Positions 23,329-33,344 of a stretch of 64,000 nucleotides of DNA are shown here, in pieces. The notes beneath the pieces are model-generated. The model was not told where the DNA came from. It did not search any database and saw nothing but the letters and a program-made list of their open reading frames with translations. How positions within the stretch are numbered: position 1 is the first letter of the stretch; every line of letters starts with the position of its first letter. The position numbers and the translations under genes were made by a program. Origin of the DNA: Loigolactobacillus binensis (GTDB taxonomy: Bacteria; Bacillota; Bacilli; Lactobacillales; Lactobacillaceae); assembly GCF_005405165.1 (NCBI RefSeq), contig NZ_BJDN01000002.1, positions 1 to 64,000 on the forward strand, read 5' to 3'.

Positions 23329-24363
23329 TTAGTTAGATGATGATGAGCTAGCAGCGCTTGAACTTGATGAGCTCGATGCACTGGAGCTTGAAGCACTAGA
23401 ACTGGAATCGCTAGAACTTGAGCTAGAATCACTTGAACTTGATTCACTGCTTGAAGTAGCTGACGAGCTACTTGAGCTAGCTTTTGTTTCTTTAGTGTAA
23501 CCAGACAAGACGTTCTTCAAGTCGCTATCCTTGATTTCAACATTACCCTTCTTCAAGACCTTAACGATCACATTATGCAACACTGTGCTATCTTGCATAT
23601 CAGCAGAATAGATTTGTGCTTTCAAAGTTGCTTCATGTGACTTCATTGTGCCTTTACCTGGGTTCTTGATCATCCGAATAACGTGGTAACCGTATTGTGT
23701 TTTAACTGGGGTAGTTGTGTACTGGTCAGTTTTAAGTTTGAATGCGGCCTTTTTGAAGGTTGAATCCAAGCTAGTATCAGTAGAATCAAAGGCAGGTAAC
23801 TTACCGGCGTCGGACTTAGTGCTGGTATCAGTTGAATACTTCTTAGCTAATTTCTTGAAATTAGCAGCTGAGTTATCTTTCTTCAGTTCAGCAATAATCG
23901 TTTCAGCAGTTGATTTCTTAGCAACTAAGATATGTTGAACGGTAACCTTTGGTTGATAAGACTTCCATTGCTTCTTCAACTGTGCGTTGGTGATCTTAAC
24001 GTTGTCCTTAACAGCTTGTTCCAACAATAAGTTAGAGCGCAGATTTTGTTTAAAGCTGGAAGCGGTCATATCGTTTTGGGATAAGACTGAGCTAAATGAT
24101 GAACCGTATTGGCTCTTATAAGCATTGTATTGTTTAGTGACTTTAGCCTTGGAGACCTTGTCGCCGTATTCCTTTTCCAAAACTTTATTCAAAATCAATT
24201 GCTGTAAGACTTGCTTACCACTAGAAGATTTCTTCATCTCATCGTAGTAATCATTTTGGGTCACATTACCGCCAGAGGTTGTTGCAACAGTTTTGTTACC
24301 ACAGCCGGCTAGAGTAACGGCTAGTAAAACGCCCACAATGGACAATAGCCATTTTTTCCGCAT
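23329..24363 (-). CDS. prsA: PrsA foldase lipoprotein with a serine-rich tail
   Basis: 344 residues from ATG 24363, behind AAGGATG; in-frame sequence further upstream is not signal-like. Lipoprotein signal [21 protein letters not shown] ends at the lipobox Cys. A SurA-like N-terminal region is followed by a parvulin (PpiC) peptidyl-prolyl isomerase domain at about 135-235 ([34 protein letters not shown]). The last ~50 residues are almost pure Ser with a few Ala/Asp/Glu. PrsA helps secreted proteins fold outside the membrane. The Ser tail is not part of the family core and probably extends into the wall. Confidence 0.93.
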   Translation of the reverse strand: MRKKWLLSIVGVLLAVTLAGCGNKTVATTSGGNVTQNDYYDEMKKSSSGKQVLQQLILNKVLEKEYGDKVSKAKVTKQYNAYKSQYGSSFSSVLSQNDMTASSFKQNLRSNLLLEQAVKDNVKITNAQLKKQWKSYQPKVTVQHILVAKKSTAETIIAELKKDNSAANFKKLAKKYSTDTSTKSDAGKLPAFDSTDTSLDSTFKKAAFKLKTDQYTTTPVKTQYGYHVIRMIKNPGKGTMKSHEATLKAQIYSADMQDSTVLHNVIVKVLKKGNVEIKDSDLKNVLSGYTKETKASSSSSSATSSSESSSSDSSSSSSDSSSSASSSSASSSSSSSAASSSSSN

Positions 24364-24557
24364 GCATAGCACATCCTTATAAAATTTTTTCTGAAACTCA
24401 CAAGCCTTAATATACCATAACCACACCTAGATTTAAAATATCGATTGATTTCTTCATGAAAACTTCAATAAATCACGCTGATAGTTGCAGGATCTCAATA
24501 AATTCGTCAATGAAAGCGAGAATATGGGATCAGGTAGCCTTACGGAGATGTCCAGTT

Positions 24558-24598
24558 CAAAAAAAGGTTGTGACCTCAATTATTAGGGCACAACCTTG
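24558..24598 (-). terminator. Terminator of the ytxH-like gene
   Basis: AAGGTTGTGACC and GGGCACAACCTT pair; the minus strand continues with a seven-T run. It ends the leftward transcript coming from 24656-25006. Confidence 0.8.
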
Positions 24599-24655
24599 TT
24601 GTTTGTTCAGAAAATGTGGGCATGCTAAAAAACTAAACTAAGTTCAAGCCCCGCG

Positions 24656-25006
24656 TTAGTCTTTTGTATCTTGGGGCATGATCGGGCCAAGATCATGCTG
24701 TAACTTTTCACTAGCGTCTTTGGCGCGTTTGAGCGGTGCTGCCGTTTGAAAATTAAAATCAGTAAATAATTGTTGTAGTTCTTGGACAGTGGCGGTCGCA
24801 TTGCCGCTACCTTCTTTGGCTAAAACGGTAGCGGCCTGACGTAATTTAGTGATGCTATCGTTGACAGCTAAAGCGCCTTCGGTAACACCGTCAATGTAGT
24901 GTTTGATCTGGGCCTGTGTTTCCCGACCGCTACGTTTAGCGGTGAACAAAGCGTAAAGTCCACCAGCAACTGCGCCAAGCAATAAGCCACTACTAAAATG
25001 TTTCAT
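24656..25006 (-). CDS. YtxH-domain protein (YhaH-like)
   Basis: 116 residues. The N-terminus SGLLLGAVAGGLYALFTAKRSG is the glycine-rich transmembrane start typical of YtxH proteins, followed by amphipathic helices (about 30-110). The position between prsA and hit is the same as that of yhaH in Bacillus, so it is likely the counterpart. AAGGAGG precedes ATG 25006. The function is poorly known; YtxH proteins are often stress-induced and membrane-attached. Confidence 0.8.
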   Translation of the reverse strand: MKHFSSGLLLGAVAGGLYALFTAKRSGRETQAQIKHYIDGVTEGALAVNDSITKLRQAATVLAKEGSGNATATVQELQQLFTDFNFQTAAPLKRAKDASEKLQHDLGPIMPQDTKD

Positions 25007-25072
25007 CGCCGTACCTCCTTAAATTATTAATCGGTTACAATTGAATCCGAGCAGTAAACCTATTTTTGCTAG

Positions 25073-25504
25073 TTAGAACTGAGCACTGATCTTAGCCGCA
25101 ATGGCTTGTAACTTTTCTGGGGTATAGGCCGCGCTATTGTCCGCAAAGGTCATTCCAAAGCCATCGGCGGCACTGTACCGGGGAATCAAATGGAAATGAG
25201 AATGAAATACTGACTGGTAGGCGATCTGCCCATTATTGTTCACAATGTTCATACCGCTGATCGCTGGATCGCTAGCCTTGATGGCGCGCGCAATCTTAGG
25301 AATCCGACTAAAAACGGCCGCCGCTAATTCAGCATCATACGCAAAAATATCGGGAACGTGGGTTTTAGGAACCACTAATGTATGGCCGGGTGTTCCTTGC
25401 GTGATATCGAGAAAGGCCTTGACAACATCGTCTTCGTAGACCAAGGTATTAGGAATTTCGTTGCGAATAATTTTACAAAAAATACAATCTGCATCGTATG
25501 CCAT
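25073..25504 (-). CDS. hit: HIT-family nucleotide-binding protein
   Basis: 143 residues from ATG 25504, with AGAAGG 9 nt upstream. The histidine triad HSHFHLIPR sits near residue 98-106. The N-terminus begins DCIFCKIIRNEIP, the classical start of PKCI/HINT-type HIT proteins, including the CxxC metal ligands. Such enzymes hydrolyse AMP-lysine or AMP-NH2-like substrates; the cellular role in Firmicutes is unclear. It is divergent to ecsAB as in Bacillus. Confidence 0.93.
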   Translation of the reverse strand: MAYDADCIFCKIIRNEIPNTLVYEDDVVKAFLDITQGTPGHTLVVPKTHVPDIFAYDAELAAAVFSRIPKIARAIKASDPAISGMNIVNNNGQIAYQSVFHSHFHLIPRYSAADGFGMTFADNSAAYTPEKLQAIAAKISAQF

Positions 25505-25772
25505 AAGGGAAAGCCTTCTTTCTGGAGTTGTCTTCATGCTACCATATTTGGCCGCTAAATTGAACTAGTATTGGTAGGCGTGTTGCCGGGAAAAAACGTT
25601 CCGTACAAGCCTGCAAACAAAAGCACGGGTGGTGTTTTAAATCAGCCCTTAGTCTTAGTAAATGCGCCGCGTTACTTTTAGTGCGCCTGTAGTTCATGCT
25701 ATAATTATAAGCAAATCAATAAACGTTTGGTGGTAGTATTTGGCCGAACTTAAAAAGGAGTCAACCTGATCT

Positions 25773-26507
25773 ATGAGCTTAGAAGTTGAACATTTAACCG
25801 GGGGCTATTCACATGTTCCCGTTTTAAAAGACCTTAATTTTACGATTCCCGAACAAACGATCGTCGGCTTGATCGGCTTAAACGGTGCTGGTAAATCGAC
25901 GACGATCAAGCATATTATCGGTATTTTGACCCCGCAAAAAGGGACGATCAAATTAAATGGTGTAAGCTTGGCCAGTGACCCAGAAGCTTACCGCAAAGCG
26001 CTGGCTTTTGTTCCTGAAACACCGGTGTTGTACCCGGCATTGACTTTGCGGGAGCATATCGAGTTAACGATCATGGCTTACGATCTGGATGCTAAGCAGG
26101 CCTGGCAGCAAGCCAGTGATCTGTTAGTTCGTTTCCGTTTGGATAAACGGTTAGATTGGTTTCCAGCTAACTTTTCTAAGGGGATGCAGCAAAAGGTGAT
26201 GATCGTGTGCGCCTTCATTGTTCCGGCAGAGCTTTACATTATTGATGAGCCCTTTACAGGATTAGATCCGTTGGCGATCCGGGATCTATTAAATGTGATC
26301 AAGCAGCAAAAGGCCCGCGGCGCAGCGGTGTTAATGTCGACCCATGTCCTGGCCACCGCACAGCAGTACGCCGATTCTTTTATTTTGCTTAGCGAGGGTA
26401 CGATTCGCGCGCAAGGAACTTTGCCGCAATTGAAGCAGAAGTTCGGTATGAATGATGCTAATCTGGATGATATTTACTTCAAAATGATCGACGAGGCGGC
26501 ACAATGA
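25773..26507 (+). CDS. ecsA: ABC transporter ATPase EcsA
   Basis: 244 residues: Walker A GLNGAGKST near residue 38, signature FSKGMQQKVMIV, Walker B LYIIDEPFTGLDP, and an H-loop in MSTHVLATAQ. EcsA drives the EcsB membrane protein. In Bacillus and Staphylococcus the Ecs transporter affects protein secretion and intramembrane proteolysis by RasP. The ATG at 25773 has AAAGGAG 12 nt upstream, a rather long spacing. An extended -10 element TGCTATAAT lies at 25697-25705. It overlaps ecsB by 4 bp. Confidence 0.93.
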   Translation: MSLEVEHLTGGYSHVPVLKDLNFTIPEQTIVGLIGLNGAGKSTTIKHIIGILTPQKGTIKLNGVSLASDPEAYRKALAFVPETPVLYPALTLREHIELTIMAYDLDAKQAWQQASDLLVRFRLDKRLDWFPANFSKGMQQKVMIVCAFIVPAELYIIDEPFTGLDPLAIRDLLNVIKQQKARGAAVLMSTHVLATAQQYADSFILLSEGTIRAQGTLPQLKQKFGMNDANLDDIYFKMIDEAAQ

Positions 26508-27715
26508 AACAATTATGGCAACAGCGGTTACGACAACACCATAAAGAAATGCTTAAGTACTCGCGTTATGTTTTTAATGAATTCTTTATGATCGCCGTTT
26601 TTATTTTTATTGGTGCGTTGGCTTACAGTTATTCCAATCTTTTAGATACATTGCAGGGGCCGCTTTGGTGGGCTAAGCCACTGATCTTAGTGGTATTGTT
26701 AGTTTTACTCAGTTTTGGTCGGTGGGCGACTTTACTACAAGATGCCGATACATTGTTTCTACTGCCTAAGGAACGTGCGCTGCTAGCTTATTTATTGGCG
26801 GCACGGCGGTATAGTCTGTGGTTACCGGCCGCCGTATTTGCGCTTTGTTTAGGCGCGCTATTACCGTTTCAAGCGGTGGCGACGACGCTGACGCCAGCTA
26901 ATAGTCTAGGCTTATTCGCCGTATTGTTGGCGTTGAAGGATGGACAGTTGTGGCTGCAATTATTAGCCAGTTATACGGCCATACCGCAACAGGTCAATAT
27001 TCGGCGCGGTTTGTTTTATGGTACGGCAACTGTGATCTTAGCGGTTAGTTTGTGGGTGAGTCCTTGGGCCGGGATCGTGTTGGTGGCGGTCGGTGAAGTG
27101 GGCTTGCGCTGGTTGATCCCCCGTATTTTGGCAACTGCGGTTTTTCAGTGGCAGTTCGCGGTGAAAAATGAAAATTCGCGTATGTTACAGTTGTACCGGC
27201 TGATCAATTTATTCACTGATGTACCGCAATTAAGTGGGAAGGTTCATCGCCGGGTCTATTTGGACCCATTATTGCGGTGGACAAAAGGTGGCCAAGCTAA
27301 AACTTTTAGTTATTTGTACTTGCGGGAGTTTCTTCGGGGTAGCGAATATATTGGCCTATATTTACGCCTATTAGTGTTAGGTGCCGTGATCTTATGGTTT
27401 ATCCCAGTATGGTGGGTCGCTGCTTTGACCGGCGCTATTTTTCTCTATTTAGTCGGGTTTCAATTATTACCGTTTTACCAAATATTTAATGAAAACTTAC
27501 TGGTTCATTTATATCCAGTGGCGCCGATACAAAAATTGCGTTCATTTCAGCATTTAGTGCAGGGGTTATTATTGCTACAGGCCGTTGTCTTTGCGGCCGT
27601 GATCGTATTTAATCACACATTAAGTCAGTGGGGACTATTTGTCATCGTTGAATTAGCAGCGGTTTTCCTGCTGACGCAAGTTTATTTTCCGCAACGTTTG
27701 CGGCAAACAAAATAA
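26504..27715 (+). CDS. ecsB: ABC transporter membrane subunit EcsB
   Basis: 403 residues with about eight hydrophobic helices (first at about 33-50). The basic N-terminus MKQLWQQRLRQHHKEMLKYSRYVFNEF is typical of EcsB. The 4-bp overlap (ATGA) with ecsA shows coupling. Some genomes follow with ecsC; here the next gene is a phosphotransferase instead. The transported compound is unknown. Confidence 0.9.
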   Translation: MKQLWQQRLRQHHKEMLKYSRYVFNEFFMIAVFIFIGALAYSYSNLLDTLQGPLWWAKPLILVVLLVLLSFGRWATLLQDADTLFLLPKERALLAYLLAARRYSLWLPAAVFALCLGALLPFQAVATTLTPANSLGLFAVLLALKDGQLWLQLLASYTAIPQQVNIRRGLFYGTATVILAVSLWVSPWAGIVLVAVGEVGLRWLIPRILATAVFQWQFAVKNENSRMLQLYRLINLFTDVPQLSGKVHRRVYLDPLLRWTKGGQAKTFSYLYLREFLRGSEYIGLYLRLLVLGAVILWFIPVWWVAALTGAIFLYLVGFQLLPFYQIFNENLLVHLYPVAPIQKLRSFQHLVQGLLLLQAVVFAAVIVFNHTLSQWGLFVIVELAAVFLLTQVYFPQRLRQTK

Positions 27716-27806
27716 GGCTGCTCAGTGGCTTGACGTTAGTTTTGTTGACCAGTAAAATAGTGATTGAAACGAAGTGTGGGTTTTATTGGAAAAAGGGGGT
27801 GTGGCG

Positions 27807-28598
27807 ATGGACTTTGATTTAGATGCTGGGTGGCAGATCCAACCAGCAGGTGGCAGTACCGGAGCCGCCTTCGTGGGGATGCGGGCACAGGAGAAAATAT
27901 TTCTCAAGCGCAACACCTCGCCTTTTTTGGCTGCCTTGTCAATGGAAGGTATTTCGCCGCGGCTGATCTGGACCAAACGGATCTCCAGCGGGGATGTGTT
28001 AACGGCCCAAGAATGGTTGAACGGCCGGACATTGACGCGTGCCGAAATGGCGGATACTGCAGTGGCTAAGCTACTTGCACGTGTGCACCGCTCAAAGCTA
28101 CTGAAGAAAATGTTACAGCGTGTAGGTGGCTTGACCGTTAATTCAGACCATTTCTTACAACAGTATTATTTAAATTTATCCTCGGATCTTCGTCGGCACC
28201 CGTTATTAAAACAGGTTTTGACCTTTTTGATCCAGAACAAGCCAGTGTTTGATCCAGAACAATTGGAAGTCTGCCATGGGGATTTAAATCACAAAAATTG
28301 GTTATTATCCGAGCAACAACGATTGTACATTGTCGATTGGGATGATGCGATGTTTGCTGATGCGGCCTTTGATCTGAGTACGATCTTATGCCAGTATGTA
28401 CCGCGAACGCAGTGGAACCGGTGGTTATGCGACTACGGTATTGCCAGTGATGCCAACATTATTCAGCGGATCGAATGGTATGGTTTTTTAAACCTACTAT
28501 TAGGAGTTAAGCGTTTCTACAATGAACAACGCTATCATGAAATGAATCAAGCACTACTCCAACTACGTGCGTTGTTTACCACGCGGTCAGGACAATAG
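27807..28598 (+). CDS. Phosphotransferase family protein YtmP-like
   Basis: 263 residues from ATG 27807 behind GGGGGTG; the in-frame start at 27774 has no site. The APH/choline kinase fold is evident: LARVHRS in the N-lobe-to-C-lobe link, the catalytic motif CHGDLNHKNWLL near residue 155-165, and the metal-binding IVDWDDA. In Bacillus the same gene (ytmP) lies before trmB, as here. The substrate is not established; antibiotic resistance is unlikely given the conserved housekeeping location. Confidence 0.85.
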   Translation: MDFDLDAGWQIQPAGGSTGAAFVGMRAQEKIFLKRNTSPFLAALSMEGISPRLIWTKRISSGDVLTAQEWLNGRTLTRAEMADTAVAKLLARVHRSKLLKKMLQRVGGLTVNSDHFLQQYYLNLSSDLRRHPLLKQVLTFLIQNKPVFDPEQLEVCHGDLNHKNWLLSEQQRLYIVDWDDAMFADAAFDLSTILCQYVPRTQWNRWLCDYGIASDANIIQRIEWYGFLNLLLGVKRFYNEQRYHEMNQALLQLRALFTTRSGQ

Positions 28599-28605
28599 GG
28601 ATAGA

Positions 28606-28651
28606 TGGGGCCGGAGCGGTAACAGGCGTTACGTTCCAGCCCTTTTTTATG
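28606..28651 (+). terminator. Terminator after the YtmP-like gene
   Basis: GGGGC...GTAAC faces GTTACG...AGCCC and is followed by TTTTTT. Confidence 0.75.
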
Positions 28652-28776
28652 AGAAATAGCGGCGCGCGTTTTAAAAAATGCGTTTCTACAGTTAAGCGGT
28701 TATACAGCAAAACAAACTAGGCGCTGTAATTTTGCACAAAGAACCAGCGCTGGATAAAAAGAAAATGAGGTTACAC

Positions 28777-29418
28777 ATGCGTTTAAGAAACAAACCCCGG
28801 GCTGCCGGCGAAATTGCCGCTAACCCGCAATACATCACCACAACGCCGGCAGAATTTAAGGGGCACTGGCAAAGTAAATTTGCCAGTGCCCAGCCGATCA
28901 GTATTGAAGTTGGTTCTGGAAAAGGGCGGTTCATTGTAGAAATGGCTAAGGCCCATCCTGAGCGCAATTTTATCGGAATTGAATTACAGCCGTCTGTGGT
29001 GATCATGATCTTGGAAAAACAATTGGTGGCGCAGCTACCTAATTTATATTTGATCCAGGCTGACGGTGGTGAGCTAACTGATTTCTTTGCAGCTAATGAA
29101 GTCGCGCAAATTTATTTAAACTTTTCTGATCCTTGGCCCAAAAATCGCCACGCTAAACGGCGGTTGACGCATCAATTATTTTTGACCATGTACCAAACGA
29201 TTTTACAACCTAATGGCGCCTTACAATTTAAAACCGATAACCGTGGTTTGTTTGAATTTTCAGTGATCAGTTTCAATCAGTTTGGTATGCAGTTTGATGA
29301 GTTATCACTTGATCTACATCACAGTGAAGTGACTGAAAATATTGAAACTGAGTACGAGCAACGTTTTAGTCAACTGGGCCACCCTATTTATTTATTAGTT
29401 GCTCATTTTACGCATTAA
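28777..29418 (+). CDS. trmB: tRNA (guanine-N7)-methyltransferase TrmB
   Basis: 213 residues from ATG 28777, with GAGG 8 nt upstream; the N-terminus MRLRNKP is the usual TrmB start. The protein makes m7G46 in tRNA using SAM. Seen: the SAM-binding motif VGSGKGRFI, IGIELQ, and FSDPWPKNRHAKRRL, the strongly conserved substrate-binding block. Monomeric/dimeric cytoplasmic enzyme. It ends overlapping, tail to tail, with the minus-strand gene at 29408 by 11 bp. Confidence 0.96.
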   Translation: MRLRNKPRAAGEIAANPQYITTTPAEFKGHWQSKFASAQPISIEVGSGKGRFIVEMAKAHPERNFIGIELQPSVVIMILEKQLVAQLPNLYLIQADGGELTDFFAANEVAQIYLNFSDPWPKNRHAKRRLTHQLFLTMYQTILQPNGALQFKTDNRGLFEFSVISFNQFGMQFDELSLDLHHSEVTENIETEYEQRFSQLGHPIYLLVAHFTH

Positions 29419-29719
29419 GTGTTCGCCAGTAGCCAATATGGTGACCCGTGGGTGTGATCAGAAAACGGTATTCACGACGGGGCTGACCAGCTTGGGTAAT
29501 GCCACCACGGTAAACCCAGTGCCGGCGGTAACGCCGCGGGGTAAATTCGATCCAAGCACCTGTGATCGTTCCTTGCTGCCGAAGCTCATGTTTTAGTTGC
29601 TTAAGTAAACGTTGCGGTTGGGCGCCACGGTAGGTGCGCCATAATTGTTGACTTAAGACACCACTAGCAAGTAATAATAAGGTACCACTAGTAAATTTCA
29701 CAGTTGTTTGATGAGACAT
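29408..29719 (-). CDS. Small membrane-anchored protein of unknown function
   Basis: 103 residues behind GGAGG. One hydrophobic stretch near the N-terminus (about residues 9-25) would anchor it, followed by a basic, Arg- and Tyr-rich domain (PRRYRRHWVYRGG) that reads like a small beta-rich fold facing outwards. I do not recognise the family with confidence; it somewhat resembles short PepSY-like or YtxH-adjacent lactobacillar hypothetical proteins. It is convergent with trmB and overlaps it by 11 bp. Confidence 0.6.
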   Translation of the reverse strand: MSHQTTVKFTSGTLLLLASGVLSQQLWRTYRGAQPQRLLKQLKHELRQQGTITGAWIEFTPRRYRRHWVYRGGITQAGQPRREYRFLITPTGHHIGYWRTLNA

Positions 29720-29768
29720 ATGCTGACCTCCTAGTTTTAAGTCAAAGTATAGGCTGGAGATGAAATAG

Positions 29769-30206
29769 GTGCAACAATATCATGTCATTATCATTGGGAT
29801 CGATGGTAGCCGTCCCGCAGCCAAGGCCCTACAAAAGGCAATCAGTTTAGCACAGCGTGATCAGGCGGAATTGCGTTTGATCCATGTGATCGAGTATTCA
29901 CCACAAGTGGGTAGCACCGCAGAATTGGTGGCACAAGCCCACGCTAAAGAACAGGCAACATTTACAGAAAAGCTGGCTGCGGCGCGCCACCAAGCGTTAG
30001 CGGCTGGTGTGCTTAACGTGACGACCACGATTTTAACGGGTACGGCGCGAACGCTGCTGCAGACGCAAAAGGCTGATTTGATCGTTGTCGGTCAGTCAGG
30101 CCAATCAGCACTTGATCGTTTCATGTTAGGCTCATTTGCAGAAACAATTGTACGTGAAGCGCCGACTGATGTGTTGGTGATTCGGAGCCAACCAGAAAAC
30201 CAGTAA
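29769..30206 (+). CDS. Universal stress protein (UspA family)
   Basis: 145 residues from GTG 29769, with GGAG 9 nt upstream. UspA fold with the ATP-binding signature VVGQSGQSALDRFMLGSFAETIV near the C-terminus (G-2x-G-9x-G-S) and IIGIDGSRPAAKAL at the start. Such proteins bind ATP and accumulate during starvation or stress; their exact task is unknown. A second member is encoded at 62500-62970. Confidence 0.9.
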   Translation: MQQYHVIIIGIDGSRPAAKALQKAISLAQRDQAELRLIHVIEYSPQVGSTAELVAQAHAKEQATFTEKLAAARHQALAAGVLNVTTTILTGTARTLLQTQKADLIVVGQSGQSALDRFMLGSFAETIVREAPTDVLVIRSQPENQ

Positions 30207-30301
30207 GCAATGGCTTGATCAAACGTGGCTCAAAAGGGCAATGCCGGTAAGGGGCGCGCCTTTTATGCCACGTTCTAGTTCGGAATAGGAAAGGGAGAAT
30301 C

Positions 30302-30958
30302 ATGTTAATTTCAAGTTTAAATTCGGCAGCATTTGCGGACACATTAATTTTATTGGTGGCGCCAGATAGTGCCAATCGCCAAGCGACTAAGCAACAAGGA
30401 GATGTAGTCCGTATTTATGATGCAATTAATAAGCAAACGCTAGGTTATAATATTTTTCATATCAGTCAGTATTTACCAGATTTAACTGGTAATGGACAGG
30501 TTTTCTTAACCGAAGCGCAAGTGGCCCAGTTGAATCAATTATTGACGGCTACTAGTTTTGCTGCTGAATTAGTGGCGGATCTCAGTCCTAAATTTGTGAT
30601 CGGATACGTTAAGGAACTTGTGGCTCATCCTGATTCTGATCATTTATCAGTGACCCAAGTCGAAGTCGATCATGGAGCAACGTTGCAGATCGTTTGCGGT
30701 GCGCCTAATGTGGCGCAAGGACAAAAAGTGATCGTGGCTAAAATTGGGGCGATGATGCCGAATGGGCAAATTATTTGGCCTGGGGCTTTACGCGGTGTGA
30801 CCAGTGACGGTATGATCTGTGCCGCGCGGGAACTTGCATTACCGCATGCGCCTAAACGTCACGGTATTTTAGTGATGCCAGCCGCCACTGCTGCAGGTAC
30901 GCCGTTTAACTTTGAACAAGCAGCAGCGGTTGTTGCTGCGCAAAATGCAGCAGAATAA
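30302..30958 (+). CDS. ytpR: YtpR-family tRNA-binding domain protein
   Basis: 218 residues: N-terminal DUF4479 region (1-85) and a C-terminal tRNA_bind OB-fold (about 95-200; VIGYVKELVAHPDSDHLSVTQVEV, VCGAPNV, VTSDGMICAARELAL), like the extra domain of bacterial PheRS beta. Probable RNA-binding protein, role unknown. GGAG lies before ATG 30302. It is followed by sftA after 20 nt, the same pair as ytpR-ytpS in Bacillus. Confidence 0.9.
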   Translation: MLISSLNSAAFADTLILLVAPDSANRQATKQQGDVVRIYDAINKQTLGYNIFHISQYLPDLTGNGQVFLTEAQVAQLNQLLTATSFAAELVADLSPKFVIGYVKELVAHPDSDHLSVTQVEVDHGATLQIVCGAPNVAQGQKVIVAKIGAMMPNGQIIWPGALRGVTSDGMICAARELALPHAPKRHGILVMPAATAAGTPFNFEQAAAVVAAQNAAE

Positions 30959-30978
30959 ATCAAGAAGGGGGTAGTTGT

Positions 30979-33300
30979 GTGGAACATTATGATGGACCAG
31001 CGTTCTTACGGCGCCAAGCTAGTGTGGCAACCGCAAAAGAAACGGCACCGCAGCCGGTTACTCCCGTTGCTGCAGTTAAACGGCGGTCACGGCAGCCATT
31101 ACCAGCTCAGCGTACACTAGGTAATCGTAATCATCGCTTCACGCCTAAATATATACCGCAGTCGCGGCAACAACGGCCACAAACTGACGAGCAAATTTAT
31201 TTAGCCCATTTGGTGACCGTTTTAACCAAACCTGCCGCTAGTTATTTGTTATTTGGTGATGCGACACCGCCGACGGTGGCGGAAAGTGATCCTGCAGAAC
31301 CAACTTTTGTTTTGGCCAGTGAGCAGACCATTACGGCAGCAACAGCCACGGTTACGTCGCCCGCAGTTGCCGTTTCGGCTGCGGCAACTAGTGAACCCGC
31401 AATGGATCGCTTTGAAGCTACAGAACCCACAAGTACCCAATCAGCGGAAGCAGTCGGTGCTAACACTGCGGTGGCAGAAAGTGTAGCGCCAATAAGCGCA
31501 GTAGCAGCAACTTCTGAATCCGCGGCGCCAGCAGCAATAAGGCAACCGTCCAGCACAGTGGCCCCTGTTGCGTCAGCTGAATCGTCAATAGTTGCGGAAA
31601 CGGTACCACCACAATCTGCGGCACCTACCAGTCAGTCGGCAGCTGCAAAATCAGTTGCTACAACTGCACCTGACAGTGACTTGCCATCTTGGCGTCAGGT
31701 TATTGCCGCGGTTACCGCTAATACCCCTTCTTCCGTTGCGCCAGATAGTCAGGAAACAGCAGCGGTACAACGACCGCAAGAATCAGCGCCGCTACACCAG
31801 GCGGTTAATACCGTGGGTGATACGCATGATGCTAAAGCCCAGCTAAAGTTAAAACAACAAGCACCATTAGATGATCAGCATTATCAGTTGCCACCGTTTT
31901 CACTTTTACCGGAGCCGGTAAAAGACAATAGCAGTGCAATGAAGGCGTGGGTCGAGCAACAGCGGACGGTGTTAAATGAAACATTGAAGGCCTTTAATGT
32001 TCAAGCAACCGTCAGTCGTTGGAGTATCGGTCCAGCGGTAACCCAATTTGAAGTTAGTCTTGCACGTGGCGTCAAAGTTAGTAAAATTACGAACCTTAGT
32101 GACGATCTAAAATTGGCGCTAGCTGCCAAAGACATTAGGATCGAAGCACCGATTCCTGGTAAATCAACGGTGGGCATTGAGATTCCAAACTTGAAATCGC
32201 GGCCGGTTATGCTATCTGAAGTGGTGGCGTCTACTAAGTTTCAGGAAAGTAAATCACCATTGACAGTAGCGTTAGGGGTCGATTTATTTGGGCAACCGAT
32301 GGTCACCAATGTCGCTAAAATGCCCCACGGTTTAATCGCAGGTGCAACAGGTTCTGGTAAAAGTGTCTTCATTAACAGTTTGCTTTTATCAATTTTATTT
32401 AAAGCAAAACCCAGTGAGGTCAAGTTGTTGCTGATTGATCCTAAGGCTGTTGAGTTAGCGCCTTATAACGGGCTGCCCCATTTGTTGTCGCCGGTGATCT
32501 CGGATCCCAAGGCGGCGGCAGCAGCTTTGAAGTGGGCGGTAGACGAAATGGAGAATCGCTATCAGAAATTAGCGGCCGCCGGAGTACGTAATTTGGAACA
32601 ATTTAACGCTAAAGCAAGTAGTCACCACGATTATGGCCAGAAAATGCCCTATATCGTGATCATCATTGACGAATTAGCTGATTTAATGATGGTGGCTTCT
32701 AGTGAAGTACAGGATTATATTGTGCGAATTACCCAAAAGGCACGGGCGGCTGGAATCCATCTGTTAGTGGCGACCCAACGGCCTAGTGTTGACGTGATCA
32801 CCGGGACGATCAAGAATAACATTCCTACGCGGATCGCCTTTATGGTTTCCAGCCAAATCGATTCGCGTACGATCATTGATCAAGGTGGCGCCGAGCGACT
32901 GTTAGGCCGTGGGGATATGCTATATCTTGGCAATGGTCAAAGTCAGCCACTTCGTATCCAGGGGACCTACGCGGAAAGTGAAATCGATCCAATTGTTGCG
33001 TTTGTGAAGCAGCAATTGCCGCCCCATTATTTATTTGAGCCGGAAGGTCTGTTGGAAAAGGTTGAAGCAACGGAAAATCAAGATGAGATTTTCCCGGAAG
33101 TTTTGGACTACATCGCGAATGAAGCCCAAGTTTCCACTTCCAAATTGCAGCGTGTTTTTTCCATTGGTTATAATCGCGCGGCTAATTTGATTGATAGTCT
33201 GGAGCAGCGTAAGCTAATTTCACCGGCCAGTGGTTCCAAGCCACGTGACGTTTACTTTACGCCAGAAGATTTAGCCCAGTATCAAGAGCATATGAATTAA
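30979..33300 (+). CDS. sftA: FtsK/SpoIIIE-family DNA translocase (SftA-like, soluble)
   Basis: 773 residues from GTG 30979 behind AAGGGGG. No transmembrane helices, unlike FtsK; this matches SftA (YtpS), which gathers at the division site and clears DNA from the septum. The N-terminal ~290 residues include a long Ala/Ser/Thr/Val/Pro-rich linker. The alpha and beta motor domains follow, with Walker A GATGSGKS near residue 457 and Walker [11 protein letters not shown]. The C-terminal gamma winged helix (about 705-765) reads oriented DNA motifs. The gene is followed directly by murC. Confidence 0.93.
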   Translation: MEHYDGPAFLRRQASVATAKETAPQPVTPVAAVKRRSRQPLPAQRTLGNRNHRFTPKYIPQSRQQRPQTDEQIYLAHLVTVLTKPAASYLLFGDATPPTVAESDPAEPTFVLASEQTITAATATVTSPAVAVSAAATSEPAMDRFEATEPTSTQSAEAVGANTAVAESVAPISAVAATSESAAPAAIRQPSSTVAPVASAESSIVAETVPPQSAAPTSQSAAAKSVATTAPDSDLPSWRQVIAAVTANTPSSVAPDSQETAAVQRPQESAPLHQAVNTVGDTHDAKAQLKLKQQAPLDDQHYQLPPFSLLPEPVKDNSSAMKAWVEQQRTVLNETLKAFNVQATVSRWSIGPAVTQFEVSLARGVKVSKITNLSDDLKLALAAKDIRIEAPIPGKSTVGIEIPNLKSRPVMLSEVVASTKFQESKSPLTVALGVDLFGQPMVTNVAKMPHGLIAGATGSGKSVFINSLLLSILFKAKPSEVKLLLIDPKAVELAPYNGLPHLLSPVISDPKAAAAALKWAVDEMENRYQKLAAAGVRNLEQFNAKASSHHDYGQKMPYIVIIIDELADLMMVASSEVQDYIVRITQKARAAGIHLLVATQRPSVDVITGTIKNNIPTRIAFMVSSQIDSRTIIDQGGAERLLGRGDMLYLGNGQSQPLRIQGTYAESEIDPIVAFVKQQLPPHYLFEPEGLLEKVEATENQDEIFPEVLDYIANEAQVSTSKLQRVFSIGYNRAANLIDSLEQRKLISPASGSKPRDVYFTPEDLAQYQEHMN

Positions 33301-33344
33301 AGGTGATCGCAAAGCCGATCATAATGAAAAAGGGGATTTTTGTA

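Noticed and set aside
23337-23480. CRISPR-like repeats
   Set aside because: The repeated pattern is the serine-coding tail of prsA, not evenly spaced repeats and spacers.
31242-31846. Several long frames on both strands
   Set aside because: All arise from the Ala/Ser/Thr-rich linker coding sequence of sftA; none has a start site or known features.
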